Positions 44,295 to 53,464 are shown, counted from the first letter of the stretch. The stretch is 64,000 nucleotides of DNA from Paenibacillus sp. FSL R5-0345 (GCF_000758585.1 NZ_CP009281.1:1860001-1924000); one strand, 5' to 3'. The notes: generated by a model from the sequence alone, not told the origin. Made by a program: numbers and translations.

Positions 44295-44984
44295 ATGCGA
44301 CCGAATATTCTAATTATTGATGATGATGAAAAAATTATTTCCATGCTGCGCCGAGGGCTAGCCTTTGAAGGTTACGATGTAAAGACTGCGGTGAATGGAG
44401 CGGATGGATTACGAGCGATTCTGAGCAGTGATCCGGATGTGGTGATTCTGGATGTTATGATGCCTCAGGTAGACGGATTTGAAGTTTGCCGTCGTTTGCG
44501 AGAAGGGGGCAGTAATGTGCCTGTTCTAATGCTTACGGCGAAGGATGAAATTGAGCACCGTGTGAAGGGGCTTGATCTGGGTGCGGACGATTATTTAGTA
44601 AAACCATTTGCACTGGAAGAATTACTTGCCCGGGTACGTGCGCTACTTCGGCGTAAGAGTGAGCAAAGCGGAGGCAGTGAGCAAGCGGTTACTTATGAGG
44701 ATATTACACTTGATGTAGATTCACGCGAGGTCACACGTGCAGGTAAGAGACTGGAGCTTACGGCGAAGGAATTCGAACTGTTGCATTTGTTTATGCAGAA
44801 TCCGAAACGTGTGCTTTCGCGGGATCTGATCATGGATAAAATATGGGGTTATGATTACAGCGGTGAATCTAATGTACTTGAGGTATACATAGCTATGCTA
44901 CGCCAAAAAACGGAGGAGCATGGCGGTAAACGCCTCATTCAAACGATCCGGGGTGCCGGTTACATTCTAAGAGGTGACAACTAA
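44295..44984 (+). CDS. OmpR family response regulator
   Basis: About 229 residues. Receiver domain with IIDDDEKI, phosphorylation Asp in DVVILDVMMPQVDG, MLTAKDE and YLVKPF. C-terminal winged helix (LTAKEFELLHLFMQNPKRVLSRD, then YIAMLRQKTEEHG). ATG at 44295 follows GGGGGCTG; the upstream ATG at 44274 overlaps that site. One base after its stop comes the kinase gene, so it pairs with that kinase. The regulon is unknown; it resembles MprA-type regulators in layout. Confidence 0.88.
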   Translation: MRPNILIIDDDEKIISMLRRGLAFEGYDVKTAVNGADGLRAILSSDPDVVILDVMMPQVDGFEVCRRLREGGSNVPVLMLTAKDEIEHRVKGLDLGADDYLVKPFALEELLARVRALLRRKSEQSGGSEQAVTYEDITLDVDSREVTRAGKRLELTAKEFELLHLFMQNPKRVLSRDLIMDKIWGYDYSGESNVLEVYIAMLRQKTEEHGGKRLIQTIRGAGYILRGDN

Positions 44985-44985
44985 C

Positions 44986-46434
44986 ATGTCTATAAGATTG
45001 CGGCTGACTGCTTGGTATTCAGGGATTTTGGCCGTTATGCTGCTGGCCTTATCAGCCGCAATTTACGGCTTTGTCTATTTTAATACGTATGGTGACTTGA
45101 AGGATCGTCTAAGATTGCAAGCTGAGCAAACGAAACCTTTATTTAGTTACGATGTCTTCAACGGAGAGTTGAAGCTCGGTGGAGTGAGACGTCCTGAAAA
45201 CTCCAACATGTATACACAGATTTATACTTATGGAAGCAAAAGCCTGTCGCAATCAACGAACATGATTAACTTTGGCTTACAGTTTGATTATCCTCCTCAA
45301 GATAAAGCTGTAAAGGGTTTTCGTAACGTAGTTGTAGACGGTAATCAGTTTTTGATTTACGAGATGCCTATCGAACTAGAGCATTATAATAATAATCCAG
45401 TGGCAGTATTACAAGTCGCTGCCTATGTGAGCGAGCAGAATAAGCTATTGGAGCGTTTGAAAAATATATTGCTTGTCGGGTCTTTTGCTACCTTGATTGC
45501 GGCATTTACCTTTGGATTATTCCTGGCCCGTAAAGCGATGAGTCCGATTGGAAAAGTTATTGAGGCTACAAACGGGATTCAGACGGGGAATGACCTAAGC
45601 TCCCGTATTGAATATGATGGACCTCCAGATGAAATAGGTCGCCTAATTGAGACCGTCAATAACATGCTTGGGCGTATGGAAGGATTCTACACTGAGTTAG
45701 AGGATTCGTATGCAGCACAGCGACGATTTGTTTCCGATGCATCACATGAGCTGCGGACGCCGCTGACAACCATTCGCGGGAATATTGATCTGCTGCAAAA
45801 AGTATGGGAGATGGAGCCGGGTGAAGGGAAGATGAGCGAGGCTGAAATTCGCCAGCTCTCGATGGAATCGGTGAAGGATATCGCGGACGAGTCTAAACGT
45901 ATGAGCCGGCTGGTATCTGATATGCTCTCACTTGCGCGTGCTGATACAGGGCGAACCTTCGAGATAGAACCGGTGGCACTGGAACCAATGATGACGGAGA
46001 TAGCGCGTCGGGCGTCATTTCTACCTCGTCAAGCGGAGTGGGTTACAGGGGATATGTCCGTCTTAAATGGTAAATATGTTGTGGGTAATAAAGATTATTT
46101 GCAACAAATGTTGTTTATTTTTATTGATAATGCTTTTAAATACACACCTTCCGGTGAGGTGAGTTTAGATACAATTTTCTATCAGAATCAGGTTGGTATT
46201 CGAATCACCGATACGGGGATAGGTATGGATAAAGATGAGGTTCCATATATTTTCGACCGTTTCTATCGTGCAGATGAATCACGTGGAATTACGGAAGGAA
46301 TTGGGCTTGGCTTATCTATTGCTAAATGGATTATTGACGAACATGGTGGGTCTGTGGAAGTTGTTACGCGCCAAGGCGAAGGAACTACTTTTGTGATCTG
46401 GTTGCCGCTTCTCTTTGCTCCGCCGCTGGAATAG
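44986..46434 (+). CDS. Sensor histidine kinase partner of the OmpR-type regulator
   Basis: About 482 residues: two membrane helices (about 10-30 and 158-178) framing an extracytoplasmic sensor domain of about 125 residues, a HAMP domain, a HisKA domain with phospho-acceptor His in FVSDASHELRTPLTTIRGN, and a HATPase domain (IFIDNAFKYTPSG, ITDTGIGMD, GIGLGLSIAKWI). Start ATG 44986 has AGAGGTG upstream. It is cotranscribed with the regulator. The signal sensed is not known. The end of this gene contains the promoter of ispH. Confidence 0.88.
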   Translation: MSIRLRLTAWYSGILAVMLLALSAAIYGFVYFNTYGDLKDRLRLQAEQTKPLFSYDVFNGELKLGGVRRPENSNMYTQIYTYGSKSLSQSTNMINFGLQFDYPPQDKAVKGFRNVVVDGNQFLIYEMPIELEHYNNNPVAVLQVAAYVSEQNKLLERLKNILLVGSFATLIAAFTFGLFLARKAMSPIGKVIEATNGIQTGNDLSSRIEYDGPPDEIGRLIETVNNMLGRMEGFYTELEDSYAAQRRFVSDASHELRTPLTTIRGNIDLLQKVWEMEPGEGKMSEAEIRQLSMESVKDIADESKRMSRLVSDMLSLARADTGRTFEIEPVALEPMMTEIARRASFLPRQAEWVTGDMSVLNGKYVVGNKDYLQQMLFIFIDNAFKYTPSGEVSLDTIFYQNQVGIRITDTGIGMDKDEVPYIFDRFYRADESRGITEGIGLGLSIAKWIIDEHGGSVEVVTRQGEGTTFVIWLPLLFAPPLE

Positions 46435-46442
46435 GGTATAAT
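46414..46442 (+). promoter_or_regulatory. Promoter of ispH inside the kinase 3' end
   Basis: TTTGCT (46414-46419), 17-base spacer, TATAAT (46437-46442). The shifted TTGCTC with a 16-base spacer is also possible. Confidence 0.5.
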
Positions 46443-46494
46443 TTAAAGTGTGCCCTATTACAGAAGTCAACGAAAGCAGAAAGTTGGTGAAGTC

Positions 46495-47451
46495 ATGGAA
46501 GTCATTAAAATTTCTCCCCGGGGATACTGTTACGGAGTAGTCGATGCTATGGTAATGGCACGGCAGGCTGCGCAAAATCTCGATCTTCCCCGGCCGATTT
46601 ATATACTGGGCATGATTGTTCATAATAGTCATGTCACGAATTCGTTTGAGGACGACGGCATTATTACCTTGGACGGTCATAACCGTCTGGATATTCTCGA
46701 TAAAGTAGATAGTGGAACCGTTATATTCACTGCTCACGGAGTTTCTCCTGAGGTACGCAAGATGGCTAGGGATAAAGGATTGACTACTGTTGATGCTACT
46801 TGTCCTGATGTGACCAAGACACATGATCTCATTCAGGAGAAGGTCGATGATGGCTATGAGGTTATTTATATCGGCAAGAAAGGCCATCCGGAACCGGAAG
46901 GTGCTGTTGGCATTGCGCCAGAACATGTGCATTTAATTGAAAAAGAAGATGAGATTGCAACTCTGTCCATCCCTTCTTCACGGATTGTAATTACGAATCA
47001 GACCACTATGAGCCAGTGGGACATTAAAAATATTATGAAAAAGCTTCTAGAGACCTTCCCAGGTGCCGAAGTGCATAATGAGATATGTATGGCTACTCAG
47101 GTGCGTCAAGAGGCTGTAGCCGAGCAGGCGGGCCAATGTGATCTAGTGATTGTCGTTGGCGATCCACGAAGCAACAACTCTAATCGTCTGGCACAGGTGT
47201 CGGAAGAGATCGCAGGTGTTCCGGCCCATCGGATTTCTGATATCTCTGAACTAAACACAGAGTGGCTAAAGGGTGTAAATATTGTTGGGGTTACTTCGGG
47301 CGCATCTACACCGACACCAATTACCAAAGAAGTTATTAATTATTTGGAGCAGTACGATTCCGAGAATCCCGAGACATGGGAGATCAAACGTACAGTGAAT
47401 ATGGCGAAGCTACTTCCTCCAGTTAAGAATAAGAGCGCAAGTACTACTTAA
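46495..47451 (+). CDS. ispH: 4-hydroxy-3-methylbut-2-enyl diphosphate reductase
   Basis: About 318 residues. The iron-sulfur ligand cysteines lie in [22 protein letters not shown] and [11 protein letters not shown]. Other conserved blocks are [20 protein letters not shown] and [12 protein letters not shown]. It catalyses the last step of the MEP pathway, giving IPP and DMAPP. ATG at 46495 is chosen because the protein then starts [14 protein letters not shown] like other IspH proteins; the ribosome site is weak (GGTGA). A terminator follows. Confidence 0.93.
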   Translation: MEVIKISPRGYCYGVVDAMVMARQAAQNLDLPRPIYILGMIVHNSHVTNSFEDDGIITLDGHNRLDILDKVDSGTVIFTAHGVSPEVRKMARDKGLTTVDATCPDVTKTHDLIQEKVDDGYEVIYIGKKGHPEPEGAVGIAPEHVHLIEKEDEIATLSIPSSRIVITNQTTMSQWDIKNIMKKLLETFPGAEVHNEICMATQVRQEAVAEQAGQCDLVIVVGDPRSNNSNRLAQVSEEIAGVPAHRISDISELNTEWLKGVNIVGVTSGASTPTPITKEVINYLEQYDSENPETWEIKRTVNMAKLLPPVKNKSASTT

Positions 47452-47487
47452 TGCGTTAGCGAACTTATATATTTGTGCTTGAAGAAG

Positions 47488-47525
47488 CGCTTAATCTCGT
47501 CTATCGGGGTTGAGCGTTTTTCTTT
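47488..47525 (+). terminator. Intrinsic terminator after ispH
   Basis: Stem CGCTTAATCTCG / CGGGGTTGAGCG with G-T pairs, a five-base loop and a T-run. Confidence 0.75.
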
Positions 47526-47565
47526 ATAGAAAAAACGGTTTCATCTTCTAAATCAGGAAATAGGA

Positions 47566-47594
47566 TTGACGATAATGGATTTTTGGGGTAAAAT
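47566..47594 (+). promoter_or_regulatory. Sigma-A promoter of aroF
   Basis: TTGACG (47566-47571), 17-base spacer, TAAAAT (47589-47594). Confidence 0.65.
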
Positions 47595-47606
47595 CGCTTT
47601 ATCGGT

Positions 47607-47637
47607 TAAAAGCATAAAAGCTTAAAAGCTTAAAAGC
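47607..47637 (+). repeat. Four tandem copies of an 8-base unit in the aroF leader
   Basis: TAAAAGC repeated at 47607, 47615, 47623 and 47631, period exactly eight bases. It lies within a few bases of the predicted transcription start. Confidence 0.65.
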
Positions 47638-47709
47638 GAACACGCGTCGTAGTGCGAGTGTATTCAGCGGAATTATTATAAATTTTAAGTGCAGAGAGGA
47701 AGTTATAAA

Positions 47710-48756
47710 ATGATCGTCATTACATCCAATCAAACGCCAGAAGAGCAGGTTAAAGATATTATCGCAGTGATCGAAAGAGAGGGCTTGCAGGTACATCTCT
47801 CCAAAGGTGCAGATCATACGGTTATCGGATTAGTAGGAAGTGTTACGCCTAAGCTTGCAGAGCATTTGCGGCAAATGAAGGGTGTGGAGAACGTCGTGAA
47901 GATCTCCAAGTCCTATAAGCTGGCTAGCCGTGATTTCCATCCAGAGGATACCATCATCGAAATCAAGGGTGTGAAGATTGGCGGAGAGAATCTGGTGATT
48001 ATGGGCGGTCCTTGTGCCGTGGAGTCTCCAGAGCAGATTGATGAGATTGCCCGTCTAGTTAAAGCTTCAGGTGCGCAGGTACTGCGTGGAGGCGCGTTTA
48101 AGCCCCGTACAGGTCCATACAGCTTCCAGGGTGTTGGTGTAGAAGGTTTGACTATGATGGCTGAAGCAGGAAAGCGTCATGGCCTGTTGACCATTACAGA
48201 GGTAATGACACCAGAGTATGTGGATATTTGTGCAGAACACGCGGATATTCTCCAGGTGGGTACACGAAACATGCAGAACTTTGATTTGCTGCGTAAGCTT
48301 GGTACTTGTGGAAGACCTGTCCTTCTGAAACGCGGCTTCAGTGCAACCTATGATGAATTGCTCAATGCTGCAGAGTACATTTTGGCAGGTGGAAATAAGG
48401 ATGTAATGCTCTGTGAGCGCGGTATTCGTACGTTTGAGACTTACACTCGCAATACACTGGATCTATCGGCTATACCGGTTCTACAAAGCTTGAGTCATCT
48501 TCCGGTAATTTCTGACCCGAGTCACGGCACTGGACGACGTGAATTAGTTGAGCCTATGGCTAAAGCTTCTGTTGCTGCGGGTGCAAATGGTCTAATTATC
48601 GAAATGCACACAGATCCGGACAATTCCATGACAGGTGATGGTGTTCAATCGTTATTCCCTGAACAGTTCGATAATCTACTTAAGGATCTGGAAAAGCTTG
48701 CTCCGATTGTTGGACGTAAGTTTTCAACTTCGCCAGAAACCGTTTCGGCACTATAA
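47710..48756 (+). CDS. aroF: 3-deoxy-7-phosphoheptulonate synthase (DAHP synthase, type I-beta)
   Basis: About 348 residues. An N-terminal ferredoxin-like regulatory domain (MIVITSNQTPEEQVKDIIAV, about 1-85) precedes the TIM-barrel enzyme (IMGGPCAVESPEQI, RGGAFKPRTGPYSFQG, LKRGFSATYDELL, SDPSHGTGRRELV). It joins PEP and erythrose 4-phosphate in the first step of the shikimate pathway. The regulatory domain, found in this branch, mediates inhibition by aromatic amino acids or intermediates. ATG at 47710 follows AGAGAGGAAG. The leader contains the 8-base tandem repeats. Confidence 0.93.
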   Translation: MIVITSNQTPEEQVKDIIAVIEREGLQVHLSKGADHTVIGLVGSVTPKLAEHLRQMKGVENVVKISKSYKLASRDFHPEDTIIEIKGVKIGGENLVIMGGPCAVESPEQIDEIARLVKASGAQVLRGGAFKPRTGPYSFQGVGVEGLTMMAEAGKRHGLLTITEVMTPEYVDICAEHADILQVGTRNMQNFDLLRKLGTCGRPVLLKRGFSATYDELLNAAEYILAGGNKDVMLCERGIRTFETYTRNTLDLSAIPVLQSLSHLPVISDPSHGTGRRELVEPMAKASVAAGANGLIIEMHTDPDNSMTGDGVQSLFPEQFDNLLKDLEKLAPIVGRKFSTSPETVSAL

Positions 48757-48779
48757 TTTTTAATTATATTACTACCTTT

Positions 48780-48823
48780 GAAGTCCTACAAACCGCGGTA
48801 TAGCGGGATAGTAGGGCTTCTTT
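48780..48823 (+). terminator. Probable terminator after aroF
   Basis: Stem GAAGTCCTAC / GTAGGGCTTC with one G-T pair, a 21-base partly paired loop (CCGC/GCGG) and a short T-run. Confidence 0.6.
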
Positions 48824-48882
48824 GCTGTTGGATAAGTTAAAGATGGTATGAATTTAAGCAAAAATAACGGATTTCACGAAAG

Positions 48883-48899
48883 CGTCAGAATATCTTACA
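48883..48899 (+). promoter_or_regulatory. Near-consensus GlnR/TnrA site upstream of glnA
   Basis: CGTCA-N7-TTACA matches TGTNA-N7-TNACA at all defined bases but the first. It ends 28 bases before the -35 box. Confidence 0.5.
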
Positions 48900-48927
48900 T
48901 AGTTGCAAGAAATACCTGACATAAGCA

Positions 48928-48956
48928 TTGACGATGTTAGGTATGAGATTTATAAT
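48928..48956 (+). promoter_or_regulatory. Sigma-A promoter of glnA
   Basis: TTGACG (48928-48933), 17-base spacer, TATAAT (48951-48956). Confidence 0.75.
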
Positions 48957-49038
48957 GACGACAGCAAATAAAAATAAAACAAGAACATTTGCATACTGTG
49001 AGGGGCTTAATGTTCGGAACTTGGGGGAGGAAAAATTC

Positions 49039-50463
49039 ATGTCGGTTGAAAAAGTGTTGCAAACAATTAAAGAAAACAATATCGAGTGGGTAGATTTTCG
49101 ATTCGTAGATTTAGGTGGCCGTGCTCACCACATTTCTCTGCCTGCTTCTGAAGTGGAAGATGAAACTTTTGTAAATGGGGTAGCATTCGACGGTTCTTCC
49201 ATCAAAGGATTCCGTGGTATTGAAGAATCAGACATGGTTATGATGCCTGATCCGAACAGTGTTTTCATTGATCCGTTTACAGCTCATCCAACGCTGAACG
49301 TAATGTGCGACATTTTCACTCCTGATGGCGAACGCTATGAGCGCGATCCTCGCGGTATTGCTGTGAAAGCAGAAGAATTCCTTCAAAAGAGCGGAGTTGG
49401 TACATCAGCATTCTTCGCACCTGAGTCTGAATTCTTTATCTTTGACGATGTTCGTTACGAGAGTGGTATGAACAGCTCTTCATTCTTCGTAGACTCTGAA
49501 GAAGCGGCTTGGAATACGGGTCGTAAAGAAGAGGGCGGCAACATGGCATTTAAAGTTGGCGTTAAAGGTGGATATGTACCTGTAGCACCTGTGGATTCCC
49601 AACAAGATATTCGCAGTGAAATGTGCCGTTTGCTTGCTGAAACTGGATTGCGCATTGAGCGTCATCACCATGAAGTGGCAACTGCAGGCCAAGCGGAAAT
49701 TAACTTCCGTTTTGATACCTTGAAGAAAACTGCTGATAATCTCATGACTTATAAATATATTGTGCAAAATACTGCACGTCAGTACGGTAAGGTAGCGACT
49801 TTCATGCCAAAACCACTGTTTGGTGATAATGGTAGCGGAATGCACGTGCATCAATCGATCTTTGATGGAGATACTCCTTTGTTCTACGAAAAAGGCGCTT
49901 ATGCTAACTTGAGCGAAATGGCTCTTCACTATATCGGTGGTATTTTGTACCATGCCCCAGCCTTAATCGCTTTGACTAACCCAAGCACCAACTCGTTTAA
50001 ACGTTTGGTTCCTGGCTATGAAGCACCGGTTAACTTGGTATACTCCAAGGGAAATCGTTCTGCTGCAGTTCGTATCCCAGTAGCAGCTGTGACACCAAAA
50101 GGCTGTCGTATCGAGTTCCGTACACCGGATTCCACGGCTAACCCTTACTTGGCATTCTCGGCAATGCTGATGGCAGGTCTGGACGGAATCAAGAATAAGA
50201 TCAACCCACAAGAACTGGGTTACGGTCCTTTGGATAAGAACATCTACGAATTGTCTGATGCAGACAAAGAAAAGATCCGCAGCGTTCCAGGTAGCCTGGG
50301 CGAAGCGCTTGATTCTTTGGAAGCTGATTATGAGTTCCTAACTGAAGGTGACGTATTTACTAAGGACTTCATTGATAACTATATTGCTCTGAAACGTTCC
50401 GAAGCTCAAGAGGTTGCAATTCGTGTTCATCCACATGAATATTCTCTGTACTTCGATCTATAA
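49039..50463 (+). CDS. glnA: Glutamine synthetase, GSI-beta type
   Basis: A 474-residue type I glutamine synthetase. Conserved blocks include FDGSSIKGFRGIEESDM, APESEFFIF, HHEVATAGQAEINFRF, NGSGMHVHQSI and NPSTNSFKRLVPGYEAPV. It carries the roughly 25-residue insertion (near 155-180, EEAAWNTGRKEEGGNMAF) and the KNIYELSDAD loop with Tyr403 in the place of the adenylylated Tyr of E. coli. These mark GSI-beta, unlike the 444-residue GSI-alpha enzyme of Bacillus. ATG at 49039 has GGGGGAGG upstream. No glnR gene is adjacent. Confidence 0.9.
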   Translation: MSVEKVLQTIKENNIEWVDFRFVDLGGRAHHISLPASEVEDETFVNGVAFDGSSIKGFRGIEESDMVMMPDPNSVFIDPFTAHPTLNVMCDIFTPDGERYERDPRGIAVKAEEFLQKSGVGTSAFFAPESEFFIFDDVRYESGMNSSSFFVDSEEAAWNTGRKEEGGNMAFKVGVKGGYVPVAPVDSQQDIRSEMCRLLAETGLRIERHHHEVATAGQAEINFRFDTLKKTADNLMTYKYIVQNTARQYGKVATFMPKPLFGDNGSGMHVHQSIFDGDTPLFYEKGAYANLSEMALHYIGGILYHAPALIALTNPSTNSFKRLVPGYEAPVNLVYSKGNRSAAVRIPVAAVTPKGCRIEFRTPDSTANPYLAFSAMLMAGLDGIKNKINPQELGYGPLDKNIYELSDADKEKIRSVPGSLGEALDSLEADYEFLTEGDVFTKDFIDNYIALKRSEAQEVAIRVHPHEYSLYFDL

Positions 50464-50488
50464 GATTTCTTAAGTAATAAAGCATCAA

Positions 50489-50538
50489 CAAAAAGATGTT
50501 CCTGAGCCATTTACTTGGCTGTTGGAACATCTTTTTTT
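50489..50538 (+). terminator. Intrinsic terminator after glnA
   Basis: Stem AAAAAGATGTTCC / GGAACATCTTTTT with an inner GAGCCA/TGGCTG helix and a T-run. Confidence 0.9.
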
Positions 50539-50566
50539 GTTGTTTCAGATATATAGGATTCCAAGT

Positions 50567-50619
50567 AAACGAGGACATTATTGGCCATTGACATGGCTTT
50601 AGATGTCCTCGTTTTTTTT
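50567..50619. terminator. Second hairpin between glnA and the lacI-type gene
   Basis: Stem AAACGAGGACAT / ATGTCCTCGTTT with eight T on the plus strand. It backs up the glnA terminator and may also end the convergent minus-strand gene. Confidence 0.75.
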
Positions 50620-50685
50620 GCCTGTATAGTCCAATATTTTGCCCCATATCTCTACTTTAGTTCAGTAAAGGTAACTCTAAGGAGG

Positions 50686-51720
50686 TTACGCTAAACCCCG
50701 CTCAGAAGCGCCACAGGATTCTCTTATGATGAGCTCTGGCTCCACGCTAAAGGAGCTCGTGCCAGATTGATTGTTTATCAGATCATACAGCATTAACGCG
50801 GCTAGGCGACCGATTTTATCTTTATTTTGTTTAATCGTAGTCAACAGTGGTGTTGTGTAATTACAAGCTTCGATATCGTCACAGCCAATAATTGCGACGG
50901 TACCAGGAACAGCGATAGAAGATTCCTTAAGGGCACGCATTGCCCCGATAGCTAGCTGATCAGACGCTGCGAAGATCGCTCTGGGTAAATTTCCGTTCGC
51001 GATCATTCTACGCATGGTTTCATAACCGCTGGCTTCAAAGAAATTGCTTCCGTTTAAGAACCAGTTTTCGTTGATCGGTAGTCCTAAATCTTCAAGCGCT
51101 TTGCGGAAACCACTTTCACGAATGTTGGAGATTTCTGATTCTGAGGAGCTGCCGATATAACCGAGTTCTCGATAGCCTAATAAGTAAAAGTGTTCGACTA
51201 CCTTAGTGGACATCTTGAAATTATCAGACATGATATAACCCGAATTGTCGCCTGATAGCTTTAAATCTACGCCGATGCAAGGGATAGAGCTATTATCTAA
51301 TTCGCTGATAGAGGTTTCTAGCTCTTGTCCGGAAATAAGAAGGCAGCCATCTACATTAAAATGCAGACAACGGGCAAGATAATCATTAGTGTCACCACTT
51401 TGAAATTTTTCGTTAGAGAAAAAGATAAGGTCATAACCTAGCAGTCCCATTTGTTTTTTGAAGGAGTTTAGGACTTCGATGAAAAAAGGATGGGTAAAGT
51501 CAACATTCAGCATTCCTGCAAATATAACACCAATTAGATTCGATGATTTTGTTGCTAATGTTTTTGCTGAATTGGAGGGAGTATATCCGGTTTCTTTTAT
51601 GATTTGTTGTACCCTAGTCTTCGTATCTTCCGAAATATCGCTGTAATTATTAATGATTTTGGATACTGTCGAAACAGAAACCCCAGCGATTTTCGCGATT
51701 TCTTTGATGTTATAGGCCAA
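50686..51720 (-). CDS. LacI family transcriptional regulator
   Basis: A 344-residue repressor. N-terminal helix-turn-helix with hinge (MAYNIKEIAKIAGVSVSTVS, then YTPSNSAKTLATKSSNLIGV) and a sugar-binding periplasmic-protein-like domain (AIFAASDQLAIGAMRAL, AIIGCDDIEACNYTTPLLTT). It is divergent from the ABC importer/phosphorylase operon, which it probably controls. The operator at 51809-51827 sits on its own transcription start. The inducer is likely the imported sugar or a product of the phosphorylase. Confidence 0.9.
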   Translation of the reverse strand: MAYNIKEIAKIAGVSVSTVSKIINNYSDISEDTKTRVQQIIKETGYTPSNSAKTLATKSSNLIGVIFAGMLNVDFTHPFFIEVLNSFKKQMGLLGYDLIFFSNEKFQSGDTNDYLARCLHFNVDGCLLISGQELETSISELDNSSIPCIGVDLKLSGDNSGYIMSDNFKMSTKVVEHFYLLGYRELGYIGSSSESEISNIRESGFRKALEDLGLPINENWFLNGSNFFEASGYETMRRMIANGNLPRAIFAASDQLAIGAMRALKESSIAVPGTVAIIGCDDIEACNYTTPLLTTIKQNKDKIGRLAALMLYDLINNQSGTSSFSVEPELIIRESCGASERGLA

Positions 51721-51808
51721 ATTAAGTCCTCCTTATAATGAGAAATACTCCGTAATCTATGATAAAAGTGTAGTTGAGTCAGAATTTTCTATGGGTTTCA
51801 AATATGAG

Positions 51809-51827
51809 TTACGAAACGTTTTCGTAA
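51809..51827 (-). promoter_or_regulatory. LacI-type operator on the regulator's own promoter
   Basis: Perfect palindrome TTACGAAA-CGT-TTTCGTAA. It overlaps the predicted start of the regulator's transcript, near 51824. Confidence 0.7.
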
Positions 51828-51830
51828 ATG

Positions 51831-51859
51831 ATTTTATAATTATATAGGTATATAGTCAA
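51831..51859 (-). promoter_or_regulatory. Promoter of the LacI-type regulator gene
   Basis: On the minus strand TTGACT (51859-51854), 17-base spacer, TAAAAT (51836-51831). Confidence 0.65.
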
Positions 51860-51957
51860 TGGGATATTTGGTGCGTAAATGGGAAGATCCTTGATATTAA
51901 AGGGTTTTTGAGTGTTTTTGTTAAAAATGGGTTCGAAAATAAAGAATAAAAAAAGAC

Positions 51958-52007
51958 TTTACAAAGATATATAACGATGTAATAATAAAAACAACGAAAC
52001 CGCTTTC
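51958..52007 (+). promoter_or_regulatory. Promoter and cre-like site of the sugar operon
   Basis: TTTACA (51958-51963), 16 bases, TAATAA (51980-51985), then GAAACCGCTTTC (51996-52007), which resembles a CcpA catabolite-response site placed just after the transcription start. Confidence 0.5.
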
Positions 52008-52027
52008 TGTTATATTTTCGATTATAT

Positions 52028-52063
52028 TACGAAAGTTTAGGAGCTAACACAAGGTTTCGTAAA
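52028..52063 (+). promoter_or_regulatory. Split operator in the sugar operon leader
   Basis: TTACGAAA (52028-52035) and TTTCGTAA (52056-52063) are the same half-sites as in the operator at 51809, here 20 bases apart. They could also pair as a hairpin in the message. Confidence 0.45.
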
Positions 52064-52096
52064 AGGTCATAACAAATCATCTGGGGGGTAACAAAA

Positions 52097-53464
52097 ATGG
52101 TAAAGAAGCTTTCTGCGGTATTGTTGAGCTCGGCGCTGGTGCTCTCATTAGCAGCATGTGGAAGCGGCAACAACACAAATGGTGAGGCTACTCCGGGCAA
52201 CGGAACAAATAAGCCTGCATCTGGCGATAAGAAAGTGATTAAGATCTTGCATTGGAAACAAGAAAACATTAATAAAGCCATTACCGAAATTAATAAAAAG
52301 TTTGAAGAAAAGTATCCGGAATACAAAGTGGAGTACACGACCACGGGTCCGGATGATGAATTTAAACAAGCACAAAGAGCGAGAATTACAGCTGGTGACG
52401 TAGACGTCCTTGCCGATTTGTCCGGTATGAGATTGTCTCCGAAAGATTGGACACCGGGTGCGAAAGTGCCAGACTGGCAACAATGGATTGATTCCGGTTT
52501 GATTGCTGATCTGAGCAACGAAGCTTTCGTTAAAAACTACAATGCGAATGATATTGCTAAAGCGGGTACTTACAATGATAAAGTGTATGCGATCCCAACC
52601 GGTAAAGTAGCGATGTCAGGTTTCTTCTATAATAAAGAAATTTTTGAACAAAACGGGTTGACTGTTCCAACCACATGGACAGAATTCATCAGTGTTCTAG
52701 ATACTTTGAAATCTAAGAACATCGTACCTATCGTAGTGGCTGGTAAAGATGTATGGCCTTTGAAACTGCCAGTGTTCGGCTTGCAAGCTAAGATTCTAGG
52801 CGGCGGCGACCAACAAAAATGGATTGAAGGCGTTTGGAAAGGCACTTCGGCGTTCAACGATGCTGGGGCTGTAGAAGTATTGGATAAAATGAAGACCCTT
52901 CAAGATAACTACATCATCGATGGTTTCTTGGGTATTGACTATGCAACAGCACCTTCGTACTTCGCAACAGGTAAAGCAGCTATGATTGCTGACGGAACTT
53001 GGGATGCACCTACGATCGCTGCGGCAAATCCTGATGTGAAATTTGGTTACTTCCCAATCCCAGCTACTGAAGATGCAGCTAAGAATGCTTCTCTTGTCGG
53101 TAAATACGATGTAACTTGGTATGCAGCAGAAAAAGGTCCGAACAAAGAAGGGGCTTTGAAATGGCTGGAATTCTTCTCTGAGCCAGAAAACTACACTGAA
53201 TATGTTAAGGCTGCTGGGTTTGTACCAACACAAGATAACATTTCAACTGGCAGTGACTTCATTGATAACGAACTAGCACAATACATGGCAGAAGACTTTG
53301 AACTTGCCTATGAAATCATAATGATTAACCGCGACAATGTAGGCGAGCACATTGCTGCTGAAGGTGTACACACTGAATACCTAGCACCAGGTGGCGAATT
53401 CAAAACCGCTAAAGAACTTGCAGATGTACAACAAAAAGAATGGGAAGCAGCAGCTCCTAAATAA
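52097..53464 (+). CDS. Sugar ABC transporter substrate-binding lipoprotein
   Basis: A 455-residue protein with a lipoprotein signal (VLSLAACGSG, lipid-modified Cys near residue 22), a short Gly/Asn/Thr linker and a family-1 solute-binding domain (KVIKILHWKQENINKAI, GFFYNKEIFEQNGLTVPTTW). It should catch an oligosaccharide outside the cell for the two permeases that follow. The operon ends in a GH94 phosphorylase, so a beta-linked gluco-disaccharide such as laminaribiose is the likely ligand. No ATPase gene is in the operon; a shared MsmX-type ATPase is probably used. Confidence 0.9.
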   Translation: MVKKLSAVLLSSALVLSLAACGSGNNTNGEATPGNGTNKPASGDKKVIKILHWKQENINKAITEINKKFEEKYPEYKVEYTTTGPDDEFKQAQRARITAGDVDVLADLSGMRLSPKDWTPGAKVPDWQQWIDSGLIADLSNEAFVKNYNANDIAKAGTYNDKVYAIPTGKVAMSGFFYNKEIFEQNGLTVPTTWTEFISVLDTLKSKNIVPIVVAGKDVWPLKLPVFGLQAKILGGGDQQKWIEGVWKGTSAFNDAGAVEVLDKMKTLQDNYIIDGFLGIDYATAPSYFATGKAAMIADGTWDAPTIAAANPDVKFGYFPIPATEDAAKNASLVGKYDVTWYAAEKGPNKEGALKWLEFFSEPENYTEYVKAAGFVPTQDNISTGSDFIDNELAQYMAEDFELAYEIIMINRDNVGEHIAAEGVHTEYLAPGGEFKTAKELADVQQKEWEAAAPK

